Positions 46,481-55,295 of a stretch of DNA of 64,000 nt are shown piece by piece. Below the pieces are notes generated by a model. It was given only the letters and a program-made list of their open reading frames with translations. It was not told where the DNA came from and did not search any database. The DNA is taken from contig OZ241842.1 in the NCBI GenBank assembly GCA_965202675.1, forward strand, positions 2,914,001-2,978,000. Reading direction: 5' to 3'. Every line of letters starts with the position of its first letter. Position 1 is the stretch's first letter. The stretch is from CATQHD01 sp965202675. Its GTDB lineage: Bacteria > Actinomycetota > Acidimicrobiia > Spongiisociales > Spongiisociaceae. The translations under genes and the position numbers were made by a program.

Positions 46481-46544
46481 CTGATTGCCCGAACACAGTT
46501 TCTCCGTCTTTGAGGGCCGCAGCAGCGTTGGTAGGGTTTCGACC

Positions 46545-47438
46545 ATGAAGCAGGGCATCGCCGACCATGGAATCCCGAACTACCGGCACTTCATGTGGCC
46601 GGTGTTGCGCGCCGTGCGGGAGCTGGACGGCTCGGCCCGCATCAGCGAGATCGTCGAGAAGGTGATCGAAAACGAGGGCTTCACCGAGGAGCAACGGGCT
46701 GGGCAGTACGAACTATCTGGGGGTTCGATCCTGGAAGACCGGATGGGGTTCGCCCGCTCCGCGCTGAAGACGATCGGGGCTCTCGACAACTCGGAGCGGG
46801 GGGTGTGGTCGCTGACCAGGCGCGGGCATACGGCCACCGAAGAACAAATACTGGACTGGAATAAAGAGGTGGAGAGGGAACGAGCGCGGCGCAAGAAGGC
46901 GGACGACGAAGCCGAAGCTCTTCCGGACGAAGAGGACGCCGCCGACCCCGAAGATCTTTCAGACGGCGAGGACGCCGACGACCCCGACCGTTGGAAGCCC
47001 GATCTGCTGAAGCGCCTCCAGGCCATGCCGCCCGACGCCTTCGAACGCCTTGCGCAGCGCCTGTTGCGGGAGGCCGGTTTCCACAACGTCGAGGTGCTGG
47101 GCAAGACGGGGGACGGCGGCATCGACGGGGTAGGCGTCTACCGGTTGTCCCTGGTTTCATTTCCCACCTACTTCCAGTGCAAGCGCTACCGGGGCGCGGT
47201 TCCGTCCAAGGAAGTGAGGGATTTCCGGGGGGCGATGGCCGGCCGGGGCGACAAGGGGCTCCTGATCACCACCGGATCGTTCACGAGAGGGGCCCGCAAG
47301 GAGGCGACCCGGGACGGCGCCCCGCCCATCGACCTGGTGAACGGAGACGACCTCTGCGACCTGCTCAAGGAATACCGATTGGGTGTGGAGGTCAGGCAGG
47401 TCATCCGGGTCGCGCCCGAATTCTTTGATCAGTTCTGA
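46545..47438 (+). CDS. Mrr-type restriction endonuclease
   Basis: This 297-residue protein has the Mrr layout. An N-terminal winged-helix domain (about 1-110) runs from MKQGIADHGIPNYRHFMWPV to VWSLTRRG. An acidic linker (about 125-165) leads to the Mrr catalytic domain: FERLAQRLLREAGFHNVEVLG, then GDGGIDGVG, FPTYFQCKRYRG with the PD-(D/E)XK residues, and GLLITTGSFTRGARKEA. Mrr cuts foreign methylated DNA. The ATG at 46545 follows GTAGGG. It stands alone, at the start of the defence-rich half of the window. Confidence 0.9.
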   Translation: MKQGIADHGIPNYRHFMWPVLRAVRELDGSARISEIVEKVIENEGFTEEQRAGQYELSGGSILEDRMGFARSALKTIGALDNSERGVWSLTRRGHTATEEQILDWNKEVERERARRKKADDEAEALPDEEDAADPEDLSDGEDADDPDRWKPDLLKRLQAMPPDAFERLAQRLLREAGFHNVEVLGKTGDGGIDGVGVYRLSLVSFPTYFQCKRYRGAVPSKEVRDFRGAMAGRGDKGLLITTGSFTRGARKEATRDGAPPIDLVNGDDLCDLLKEYRLGVEVRQVIRVAPEFFDQF

Positions 47439-47454
47439 CCTGTAAGACGAACTG

Positions 47455-48543
47455 TTACTCGGCCGCCCTGGGTGCGGCCCCCCGCCGCCGGGTCAGGCGG
47501 TACAAGGCCAGGAGCGGCCAGGTGGCTGCGGCGGGTCCGATCAGCCAGACGGGCCGGGTCAGCCACCATTCCAGAGTGGGTTCGGCGGGCGGCGTATACC
47601 CCGCGCCGAACAGCAGGGCCACCACCGCGGCCATGCCGGTGGAATGGAACAGGTAGAGGGGCATGGCGTTCTCGTTGACCCAACCGAGCGTCCGCTGCGC
47701 CGCCCCGCTCCGGTCCAGCCAGGCCATCACCCTGGGCCGGATCAGCAGCACCAGGCCCACCTGCAGGAAGGTCAACGCCACGATGGCCAGGGTGGGCGGC
47801 CCCATGTTGGAGAAACGCTCGCCGGGCACGCCTACCAGCGAACGCGGGTAGAAGCCCATGTTGGTCAGGGCGACAAGCGCGAAGAGGCCGGCCCAGAACA
47901 TCATCCATCCGGTGCGGGGCGGGGCGGAAACAAACCGTTCGTAGAAGAAGCCGAGCTGATGGGCCAACCCCCATATCACCAGGAAGTTCGCCCACGCCGC
48001 CCAGCCCTGGCCCTGGGTGAAGCGGAGCACGTCCAGGATTCCGGCCAGCCCCAGCAGCCACAAGGGCGCCAGCTCGCCCCACTTCCAATGGGCCCTGATC
48101 GCCAGCGGGGCGATGAGCACCAGCACCACGTAGATCACCAGGAACCAGAGGGGCGACAGCACCAGTATCACCGCCGGCCAGGTCCAGGCCGGATCGACGG
48201 TCGCCTCCAGCGCCCAACCGATGGCGATCCACGCCGCCACCAGGCCGACCGCAGGCCCGAGCAGCCGCCCCATCCGCCGCTTGAGGAAACGGCGCGAAGT
48301 CCCCGGCGTGTAGTCGGCGAACGACCGGTGATGGGTGTAGCCGCCCACGAAGAAGAACACCGGCATCACCTGGAGCACCCATGTGGCCACCCACAGGCCC
48401 CGGGTGGCGCCGATAGGGTTGGAAGGCGAGACCGTCTCGGGCGATATAACCAGGATGGTGAACACCCAGTGCCATATCACCACCACTACCAGCGAAACCG
48501 AACGGAGCAGGTCAACATATCGATCCCGTTCAGGCGGTGGCAT
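47455..48543 (-). CDS. Acyltransferase-3 family membrane protein
   Basis: This 362-residue membrane protein begins RDRYVDLLRSVSLVVVVIWHW, the first helix of the acyltransferase-3 (OafA/YrhL) family with its conserved Arg and His. MPVFFFVGGYTHHRSF and a final MPLYLFHSTGMAAVVALL are also typical. About ten helices. These enzymes move acyl groups to sugars or lipids at the membrane; here the acceptor is unknown. It is convergent with the Mrr gene and divergent from the Rad50-like gene. Confidence 0.85.
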   Translation of the reverse strand: MPPPERDRYVDLLRSVSLVVVVIWHWVFTILVISPETVSPSNPIGATRGLWVATWVLQVMPVFFFVGGYTHHRSFADYTPGTSRRFLKRRMGRLLGPAVGLVAAWIAIGWALEATVDPAWTWPAVILVLSPLWFLVIYVVLVLIAPLAIRAHWKWGELAPLWLLGLAGILDVLRFTQGQGWAAWANFLVIWGLAHQLGFFYERFVSAPPRTGWMMFWAGLFALVALTNMGFYPRSLVGVPGERFSNMGPPTLAIVALTFLQVGLVLLIRPRVMAWLDRSGAAQRTLGWVNENAMPLYLFHSTGMAAVVALLFGAGYTPPAEPTLEWWLTRPVWLIGPAAATWPLLALYRLTRRRGAAPRAAE

Positions 48544-48645
48544 TGCGCGCGAAGCCTACACCCCGCCGGGCGGACGCAACCTGCTCGGCCGGGTGTGTCA
48601 CACCCGGTTTGTATGTTGCAGAGGAACCGGAGCAGGAGGACGGCT

Positions 48646-51066
48646 ATGACCCTCTACCAGGAGGTCGAGCAACAGCTGAGGACTCAGAACGAGGACGCCC
48701 GGACGGTCGGGCTGGTGTTGGCGGCCCTCGCCGGGGAGGAGGCGTTGGAGCGGGCGCTCGAGAGGGAACCCGTCGATGCGGGCGCGCCGGTTGCGGACGG
48801 CGCCGGCGAAGGCGGCGGGGAGGCGGCCTCCGTCTATCTGCAGGACATCACCGTCTCGGGGTTCCGGGGCATCGGGCCCGAGGTGACGCTGGAGATACCG
48901 CCCGGCCCCGGCCTGACCGTGGTGGCCGGGCGCAACGGTTCCGGCAAGTCCAGCTTCGCCGAGGCGCTCGAAGTGCTGCTCACCGGCGACTCCCTGCGCT
49001 GGGCGGACAAGACAAGGGTGTGGAAAGAGGGATGGCGGAACCTCCACCAGGGATCGGACGCCCGGATCAGCGCCCGGTTCCAGGTGGAGGGCAAGCCGGG
49101 CTTCACCACCGTAGAGCGCACTTGGTCCGAGGGCGACGACTTCGCCGAGGGCGCCGCCTCCGCCCAGCATCACGGGGAGAAGCGCACAGATCTCTCCGGC
49201 GTCGGCTGGGAGCAACCGCTCGACCTGTACCGGCCTCTCCTGTCGTACAACGAGCTGGGCCGGATCGACACCGCCCGCCCGACGGATCTGTTCGACACCC
49301 TGACCGCGGTCCTCGGCATCGAGCCTCTCCGCGAGGCGGTCAAAACGCTGGCCGAGGCCCGCCTCCGGCGCGACCGGCTCGTCCAAGAAGTCCGAAGGGA
49401 AAGGCTCGATCATCTGATTCCCGCCCTGCAGGAGCTCGAAGACGAGCGGGCAGAGAAGGCCGTTACTGCGCTCCGAAGGAGAGTATTGGACCTCGAGGAG
49501 CTCGCCAGGCTCGGCTCTGAATCGGGGGCCGATCAAAACGCCCTTCGAGAGTTGGCCGACCTGAAACCGCCGGATCAGGATCGGGTCCTGAGCATTGCGC
49601 AGGATCTCGAATCCGCCCGCGCCGAAGTCGCCGCCCTTTCCGGTGAAGACGCGGAGCAGGCGGAGCGGCTGGTTCGGCTCCTGGAGGCGGCCTTGGAACA
49701 TCACCGGCATCGCGGCGGCGCCTCGTGCCCGGTATGTGGTAAAGGCGTTCTGGACGAGGCGTGGCGAAACTCGACCGAGCAGCAAATAGAACGACTGCGG
49801 GAGTCGGCCGACCGGTATCGGGCTGTGAACCGGCAACTCCAAGGCGCGGTGGACAGCGCCCGTTTGCTCGTCGAGATGCCGTCATTGCCCGTTTCCGCGA
49901 TGGTGGACACCGCGCCGCTGCGCTCCGCCTGGGAGCGATGGGCGTCGTTGCCCGAGGGCGGCCCCGCCGAGATAGCCGCCCACCTGTCGTCGGTCTATGA
50001 GGAGGTGGGGCAGGCGGCAGCGGCCGTGTCCGCGCTTGCCGCCGAGCGGTATTCCGAGCGGGAGGAACAGTGGGCGGCGGTGTTGCCCGACCTCATGGCA
50101 TGGGTGGCCAAGGCGCGCGGGGTAACGGAGCACAGGGCGGCGGTCAAGCTGATAAAACGGGCCGAAGACGCGTTGAAGAAGGCCGCCGGTGTCCTGCGCA
50201 GCGCCCGGTGGTCGCCTATAGAGACCAAAGCGCTCGAGATATGGGAGATGCTCCGCCTCCGGAGCAACGTCGATCTGCGGTCGGTCGAGCTGGCAGGCGT
50301 GCGCAACACGCGTCGGGTGGATCTCACCGTGGATGTGGACGGAAAGCAGGCCTCCGCCTTGGCGGTGGCCAGCCAGGGCGAGGTCGGCTGCCTGGCGCTC
50401 TCGCTCTTCTTCCCCAGAGCGACCCTGCCCGAAAGCCCCTTCCGATTCCTGGTGATCGACGACCCGGTTCAGGCCATGGACCCGGCCCGGGTGGACGGGT
50501 TGGCCCGGGTCTTCTCCGAGATCGCCGCCGACCGTCAGCTGATCGTGTTCACCCACGACGACCGCCTGCCCGAATCGCTGCGCCGCCTGGAGATCGAGCA
50601 CAACTGCATAGAGGTTATGCGCCGCCCCGGGTCGGCGGTCGAGGTGCGCAACAGCCTTGACCCGGTGCTCCAGTATTTCCTGGATGCCCGGGCTGTGGCC
50701 AAGGACGAACGTCTTGAGGGAAAAATAAAGAGGCGGGTGGCGCCGGGGTTCTGCCGGAACGGGCTGGAAGCGGCCTGTATGGAGGCGGTGCGCCGCCGCC
50801 GGTTGGGTCGGGGGGAGCCCCATGCCAAAGTGGAACAGGCTCTGGCGGACGCGCCGCGGTTGATGCAGAAGGCATCCCTGGCCCTGTTCGACGATGTCGA
50901 CCAGGCCGGCCGGGTGTACGGCTACATCGGCAAACGCTGGAGCCGAGGGTTGGCCGACGCCTTCCGGGATGCGAACCGGGGCGTCCACGCCGAATACCAG
51001 GGCGGCCTCATGGGCCTCGTCAACAAGTGCCGTAGCCTGGCCGAGCGGATCCGCCGCCAGTCATGA
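48646..51066 (+). CDS. Rad50-like zinc-hook ATPase, probable defence protein
   Basis: This 806-residue protein is an SMC/Rad50-like ATPase: Walker A in VVAGRNGSGKSSFAEALEVL (about 93-110), coiled coils flanking a single zinc-hook motif GGASCPVCGKGVLD (about 358-371), a degenerate signature ASQGEVGCLALSLFF (about 575), Walker B FLVIDDPVQAMDP (about 602) and FTHDDRLPESL. The 170-residue C-terminal extension (from VLQYFLDARAVAK to the end) is not found in SbcC and carries FRDANRGVH, an R-x6-H pattern as in HEPN RNases. Zinc-hook ATPases with such tails include the anticodon nuclease RloC. ATG 48646 follows AGGAGGA. It is coupled to the next gene by an ATGA overlap. Confidence 0.8.
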   Translation: MTLYQEVEQQLRTQNEDARTVGLVLAALAGEEALERALEREPVDAGAPVADGAGEGGGEAASVYLQDITVSGFRGIGPEVTLEIPPGPGLTVVAGRNGSGKSSFAEALEVLLTGDSLRWADKTRVWKEGWRNLHQGSDARISARFQVEGKPGFTTVERTWSEGDDFAEGAASAQHHGEKRTDLSGVGWEQPLDLYRPLLSYNELGRIDTARPTDLFDTLTAVLGIEPLREAVKTLAEARLRRDRLVQEVRRERLDHLIPALQELEDERAEKAVTALRRRVLDLEELARLGSESGADQNALRELADLKPPDQDRVLSIAQDLESARAEVAALSGEDAEQAERLVRLLEAALEHHRHRGGASCPVCGKGVLDEAWRNSTEQQIERLRESADRYRAVNRQLQGAVDSARLLVEMPSLPVSAMVDTAPLRSAWERWASLPEGGPAEIAAHLSSVYEEVGQAAAAVSALAAERYSEREEQWAAVLPDLMAWVAKARGVTEHRAAVKLIKRAEDALKKAAGVLRSARWSPIETKALEIWEMLRLRSNVDLRSVELAGVRNTRRVDLTVDVDGKQASALAVASQGEVGCLALSLFFPRATLPESPFRFLVIDDPVQAMDPARVDGLARVFSEIAADRQLIVFTHDDRLPESLRRLEIEHNCIEVMRRPGSAVEVRNSLDPVLQYFLDARAVAKDERLEGKIKRRVAPGFCRNGLEAACMEAVRRRRLGRGEPHAKVEQALADAPRLMQKASLALFDDVDQAGRVYGYIGKRWSRGLADAFRDANRGVHAEYQGGLMGLVNKCRSLAERIRRQS

Positions 51067-51449
51067 CCGGGGAGCTGCTCGATCATGCCCGCAGGCTGAT
51101 AGCAGGTTCCGGCGGTCCGTCAGGCGTATGGCCGCGGGCGGCGGCTCTGCTGGCCCGCCAAGCCCTTGAAGATGCGCTGGACCGCCTATGGGCGGTTGTC
51201 CATCCTGCAATGAAGCAGTCCAGCAGGCGCACCCAGATGATCTGCCTGGGCATGTTACTCAAAGACGAGGCGCTGATTGCCGACGTGCGCGCCGTATGGT
51301 CTTCCCTCAGCCGAGCCTGCCACCACCACCATTACGAGCTGGCCCCCACCGCCCCCGAGCTAGAAGGCTGGATACAACAAACCGAACACCTGCTGACCGC
51401 CCTGGAACCGCTTCCTCCACCAAACGATAAGAGACCGCAAAACTCCTAG
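51063..51449 (+). CDS. Small helical partner of the Rad50-like ATPase, HEPN-like
   Basis: This 128-residue all-helical protein overlaps the ATPase stop by four bases (ATGA). It has ALLARQALEDALDRLWAVVH and SLSRACHHHHYELAPTAPEL, so an Arg followed by four His could serve as the R-x4-6-H motif of HEPN RNases. I cannot prove the fold. The coupling to a zinc-hook ATPase suggests an effector or toxin and sensor pair. Confidence 0.6.
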   Translation: MTGELLDHARRLIAGSGGPSGVWPRAAALLARQALEDALDRLWAVVHPAMKQSSRRTQMICLGMLLKDEALIADVRAVWSSLSRACHHHHYELAPTAPELEGWIQQTEHLLTALEPLPPPNDKRPQNS

Positions 51450-51488
51450 CTGTATAGACCGCATTTAAAGGAAGGAGGAGAGGGCACC

Positions 51489-52268
51489 TCAAGCAATTCG
51501 CTGATTGAGCTTACGCTTAAGAGCTTCGTCGGATTCGAGTGATGAAATCATATCGCCGCCGACATCCGATAGTCTAGCGAGATCTAGTCTGGGTATCTCA
51601 CTCTGGTTCTTAAATACAAGTATAGAGTCAAACAGGAGATTGTTTAAATGAAAGTGAGACAGCATGATAGTTGTCAGTCGTGCCTTATCGCGATTGGGAA
51701 CACCATATAGAAAAACTGGAAGATTGTTCTTACCTTCAATACAGTAGTCGACCGGGTAATTTTGAGGGTTCGGAACGTTGGGCTGATAGTCAAGCTGGAT
51801 TTTAGTATCATCGACTAGGGTGGAGATAAGATCGGTCAGATCGTCGTAAAACGTTGAGCCTACATTAGAGCGAGACAATAGAGTCAAGTCGTATACACGA
51901 GTCAATGCCTGCCCGAATCTGAAAATGGCATCCGCAATACCTTCAGGACTTGTGTCTAGGCAAAAGGCTCCTCTGTCCCACTGAAGATCGCTTTCACCCA
52001 TGATGCGTTCTAGGAGCATTCCTCTGGTTCCATCCAAGAACGAGTCGACATCGTGTTCGTAGCTAATGTGCATAAGGGTATGTCCGCGGTCAGACAATCG
52101 CAATCCGCCAGATTTGGTCTCCGAGAGATGTATCGGATATCGGTCTCCGTCTGGGAATTCGAATTGTGTACGTATCATAAGAGCATTGTCCGGGCGTCTC
52201 TCAACAGCGATCTCCTTGCATAGCCTCTCACACAGCAATTTCTCAAGAGCTTCAACGTTGAGAGTCAT
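51489..52268 (-). CDS. DUF1828/DUF1829 protein
   Basis: This 259-residue protein matches DUF1828 in its first 120 residues (LEKLLCERLCKEIAVERR, IHLSETKSGGLRLSDRGHTLMHISYEHDV) and DUF1829 in the rest (DYCIEGKNNLPVFLYGVP). The base composition is clearly more AT-rich than in neighbours. The start overlaps the stop of the next upstream gene (52265-52268). Function is unknown; the pair looks imported and defence-associated. Confidence 0.75.
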   Translation of the reverse strand: MTLNVEALEKLLCERLCKEIAVERRPDNALMIRTQFEFPDGDRYPIHLSETKSGGLRLSDRGHTLMHISYEHDVDSFLDGTRGMLLERIMGESDLQWDRGAFCLDTSPEGIADAIFRFGQALTRVYDLTLLSRSNVGSTFYDDLTDLISTLVDDTKIQLDYQPNVPNPQNYPVDYCIEGKNNLPVFLYGVPNRDKARLTTIMLSHFHLNNLLFDSILVFKNQSEIPRLDLARLSDVGGDMISSLESDEALKRKLNQRIA

Positions 52269-52747
52269 CGGAACAACCTCGGGTTATCTTCTTGGGTATC
52301 AATTCCACTCAGACGGAAGTCTTCAACCAGATATACCAAGGCACCATCTAGGGTGGTATATCTTTCGGTCTCTTCCGCTTCTGAATCGGGTTTCCTACCT
52401 GCGGCTATGGCCTTCTCAGAAGCGCGATGGATATGCGGACGATAAGAGATGTCTCCATGTATATGGCTAGGACCGTTGTAGCGCGCCAGCGTCAGCCGTT
52501 GTTCGCCTCGCGGAAGATAAGATATCCCACAGGAGAAATCACATTCGTCAACAAGGTTCTGGCGTAGATATATCAAGAAATGATGCCCGTCACCCTGTTG
52601 ATCAACTGCCTGATAGCCCTTTTGTCGATGCGCAGGTTTCAGTTTCGGTTTTTCTATCCAGCGCGCCCTGGGGTTCGTAACCCGTTTCGGCATCAAGGCG
52701 AACGCGGCTAGTTCTTCATCGGTGTATGGCTTGGTATTCATCTTCAC
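52265..52747 (-). CDS. Partner of the DUF1828 protein
   Basis: This 160-residue protein contains HFLIYLRQNLVDECDFSCGI and LTLARYNGPSHIHG, and overlaps the DUF1828 gene by 4 nt. I recognise it only as the usual companion (DUF6978-like) of DUF1828 genes. Its AT-rich codons match its partner. The ATG at 52747 is the first; ATG 52741 is also possible. Confidence 0.65.
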   Translation of the reverse strand: MKMNTKPYTDEELAAFALMPKRVTNPRARWIEKPKLKPAHRQKGYQAVDQQGDGHHFLIYLRQNLVDECDFSCGISYLPRGEQRLTLARYNGPSHIHGDISYRPHIHRASEKAIAAGRKPDSEAEETERYTTLDGALVYLVEDFRLSGIDTQEDNPRLFR

Positions 52748-53293
52748 CCACTGTTAGGCGTATGAATTGGTCTTCAATGGAAGGTCCCGTGCCCTCCGTC
52801 CAAACCGTGCCCCGTTGCTTGACGGGTACCCTTGGTTGCTTCGGTAACGGATCAGTCGAAGCGCACTGCCCTTGACCGCGTCCCGACCTAGGTTGAGCCA
52901 AGTCCGAGGTCCGAACCGTAGGATATCACTGGTTTGATCCATAGCGGGCATTATATGACGCGATGCGCCGTCCGGCGGTGGCGAGGGGAACGGGCCCAGG
53001 CAGTCCCGGCGGCAGGGGATGCCGGTTGAGGAGCCGTTGGAGGCGGGCCACCTCGGTGGGTGAGCCTGGTCGGGGCGGTGGAGGGAGCGAACCCGGGCTC
53101 GGAGCACTTTCGAGTCGAGGGACCGGGGCGCGCTGGGCGGCGTTGGGTGTCGCGGGCACGGCGGTGAGCCTGGTGGTGAACCGGCGGACGATGCGGAACC
53201 GGTTGGGACGCGGCGGGTGTGGGGCACCTCTGCGGCACCCGAACCCGTACAGCGGATACCGACCGACCAGACTGCACTCCATCACCTACCGGG
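52748..53293. other. 546-bp stretch with no recognisable gene
   Basis: Between the DUF1828 pair and the PspC gene I see no known protein, no tRNA (no T-loop pattern on either strand) and no repeat-family core. The right half is very GC-rich with overlapping arginine/proline-rich open frames that look like chance. A CGGCACC/GGTGCCG-like pairing near 53220-53240 may form a local hairpin. Confidence 0.5.
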
Positions 53294-54064
53294 CTAGGAA
53301 TCCTCCAACACCCCACTATCCGAACCCGTTGCTTCCTCGCGATGTTGATGGGTAAACGATATTCTCCGGCGGCGGTGCCATTCTGCCAACCAGATTACCA
53401 GTAGGGCGGGAGGTACAGTTACTGTGTTGATCATTATTACACCCATCAGACTGGTTGAGTCCTCTGCGTTGGCGTACAGCACCCACGCCAGAACGATCAA
53501 CCCGCAACCGACAATCAAGCTGATAACTGTACCCAGGGCGCGAAATCGTGCGGCCGCCAGAATCAGTAGAAAAGGCCAGAAGACAGTAGCGAACAAATAA
53601 ATTAGCTCATACAGGCCTTCGTTGTATTTCGCTGCGTAATATTGAGAACCTGCCCAGGAGGCGATCAATGAGGCGGCCAGGTACACTCCAGCCCTTCCCG
53701 GATAGGGGAGTAAGGCCGTCCCCTTTTCGTATCTGAGGAAAGCCGCATCTTCCCGTGGGATCATTATCCAACCCATCAAGTACAAAACCATTCCCCAGCC
53801 AACTGGAAGAAAAGGTTCAAAGGGTTGCATCGCCAACAAAGCCGGAAGTGCCAACCATGACCGACTGTCGTCCCATCTATCCAATAATACAAAGAGAGGA
53901 TAATACGAAAAAGGAAGCGTCAGCAAGACCAGCAAGGTCCGCACTATCCAAACCGGGATACGGAGGCGGCAGGATACACCGGCCGCTACTCCGGCGATCC
54001 AACGACCCTTGACAGGTCGCAGGAGCTGCCGCCTTCCTGACTCTACTATCTCTTCGGTGTCCAT
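53294..54064 (-). CDS. PspC-domain membrane protein
   Basis: This 256-residue protein opens with RPVKGRWIAGVAAGVSCRLRI and PVWIVRTLLVLLTL, the PspC domain (a short amphipathic stretch plus a helix) that acts in envelope stress in other bacteria. It has about five further helices (VGWGMVLYLMGWIMI, VFWPFLLILAAARF, MGVIMINTVTVPPALLVIWL). It lies next to an AT-rich intergenic region with a perfect 15-bp inverted repeat 22 bp before its ATG. Confidence 0.8.
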   Translation of the reverse strand: MDTEEIVESGRRQLLRPVKGRWIAGVAAGVSCRLRIPVWIVRTLLVLLTLPFSYYPLFVLLDRWDDSRSWLALPALLAMQPFEPFLPVGWGMVLYLMGWIMIPREDAAFLRYEKGTALLPYPGRAGVYLAASLIASWAGSQYYAAKYNEGLYELIYLFATVFWPFLLILAAARFRALGTVISLIVGCGLIVLAWVLYANAEDSTSLMGVIMINTVTVPPALLVIWLAEWHRRRRISFTHQHREEATGSDSGVLEDS

Positions 54065-54085
54065 TGTCTCTTTCGACAGGTTGGT

Positions 54086-54130
54086 ATGGATCTAACCTAC
54101 CTGGACTTATCCTAAGTAGGTTAGATCCAT
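54086..54130. promoter_or_regulatory. Perfect 15-bp inverted repeat upstream of the PspC gene
   Basis: ATGGATCTAACCTAC (54086-54100) pairs with GTAGGTTAGATCCAT (54116-54130) around a 15-nt loop. It lies 22 bp before the PspC start, in AT-rich DNA. It could be an operator for a dimeric regulator or a hairpin in the 5' leader of the PspC mRNA; the sequence alone cannot decide. Confidence 0.55.
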
Positions 54131-54589
54131 TATAGTAAGAAACTAGATAGCTCTACAGTTATGTAGTTTCATAGTGATATCAGCTGAAAATTATGAATAT
54201 ATCAAGATCGGATTTGAGTACCAAGATACTGATAAATATAAGCATTCTCTTTTCTTTATCCGATAGAAGCATATCTCACCTCCTTTCTTACTCTAATGGC
54301 CTTTCTCTTCTCCTTATAAAGAGTAAGTGAAAGACCAGCTATATTTATCCTGCCATCCAAAATCGGGTGACAGGGGACACTGTATCACAACACCGCGACT
54401 ATGTCAACCAACACGCCCCACTCAGAGGAGCAGGTCGTCGGCGGGTCGCATAACCAGGTTGGTGGTGTGCCGTCTCCGGACGGGGTGCAAGGCCTATATC
54501 ACCGCGCCCGGTGTGCGGCGGGTTCGGGTTGGCCCAAAGCGGGCTAGGATTTCGCAGACGACCTGATGGGCCTGGGAGGAGGTTGGCGA
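54131..54589. other. AT-rich intergenic region upstream of the split restriction system
   Basis: About 230 bp here (54131-54360) is strongly AT-rich against a very GC-rich background. It contains TATAAA-like sequences and runs of polypyrimidine, but no frame I can assign. Then the composition returns to high G+C. It likely carries the promoter of the 54590 gene, or is a fragment of foreign DNA. No protein remnant of a type ISP enzyme is visible, which argues that the 54590 gene is not just the tail of a deleted neighbour. Confidence 0.5.
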
Positions 54590-55291
54590 GTGACGGCGGG
54601 CACGCTCCCCATCGAAGAGCTGTCGGAGGATGTCGACAACATCACCGACTGGTGCCTGGACGAGTTCCGCGCCCGCTACGGCGATCCGGGGATCACCAAG
54701 GACGACATCTGGGAGTATCTGTACGGGGTGATGCATGCCCCCGACTGGCGGGAGCGGTACCGCCACGACCTGCAGCGCAGCCTGCCTCGGGTGCCGCTGG
54801 CCGCCGACTTTGAGGCTTTCCGGCGGGCGGGGCGGGAGCTGATGGACCTCCACATCGGCTACGAGTCATGCCCCGAGTGGGAGGGGGTCGACTGCCTGGT
54901 GGACGGGTTCCCCGACGGGGAGGGCCGCGCCGACCCGGAGGCCTACCGGATAAAGAACAAGATGCGGTGGAACCGGGTCAAGAACGAAGACGGCAAACGG
55001 GAGGACGACCGCACCGAGCTCCACGTCAACGACCGGTGCAGGCTGGTGGGCATACCCGCCGAGGCGCAGGACTACCGGGTGTCGGGCCGTTCGCCCCTGG
55101 ATTGGGCAATCGACAGCCTGCGGCACAAACTGGACAAACCGTCCGGCATCACCGACGACCCCAACGGCTGGCATGCATGGGCCGACGATCCGTTCGAGCT
55201 GATCCGCCATCTGCGCAGGCTCGTGTATGTGAGCGTGCGAAGCGCCCGGATCATCGCCGGCCTGCCCCCCTCCCTGGAAGGCCAGAGGTAG
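54590..55291 (+). CDS. C-terminal domain of a type ISP restriction enzyme as a stand-alone gene
   Basis: A GTG at 54590, 8 nt after GGAGGAGGT, starts a 233-residue protein that matches only the last part of type ISP (LlaGI-like) enzymes: NITDWCLDEFRARYGD, ITKDDIWEYLYGVMHAPDWR, LPRVPLAADFEAFRRAG, VGIPAEAQDYRVSGRSPLDW and ARIIAGLPPSL. In normal ISP proteins this segment follows the specificity region in one chain; here it is encoded before it. It ends 4 nt before the main gene's ATG, so both are in one transcript. It probably reassembles with the main protein. The split falls exactly where the cassettes of the main gene end. Confidence 0.85.
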   Translation: MTAGTLPIEELSEDVDNITDWCLDEFRARYGDPGITKDDIWEYLYGVMHAPDWRERYRHDLQRSLPRVPLAADFEAFRRAGRELMDLHIGYESCPEWEGVDCLVDGFPDGEGRADPEAYRIKNKMRWNRVKNEDGKREDDRTELHVNDRCRLVGIPAEAQDYRVSGRSPLDWAIDSLRHKLDKPSGITDDPNGWHAWADDPFELIRHLRRLVYVSVRSARIIAGLPPSLEGQR

Positions 55292-55295
55292 ACCG

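Noticed and set aside
52926..53285. A minus-strand gene of about 119 codons between the DUF1828 pair and the PspC gene
   Set aside because: Pro/Arg-rich with overlapping open frames on both strands and no family pattern; also no tRNA signature despite an initial suspicion.
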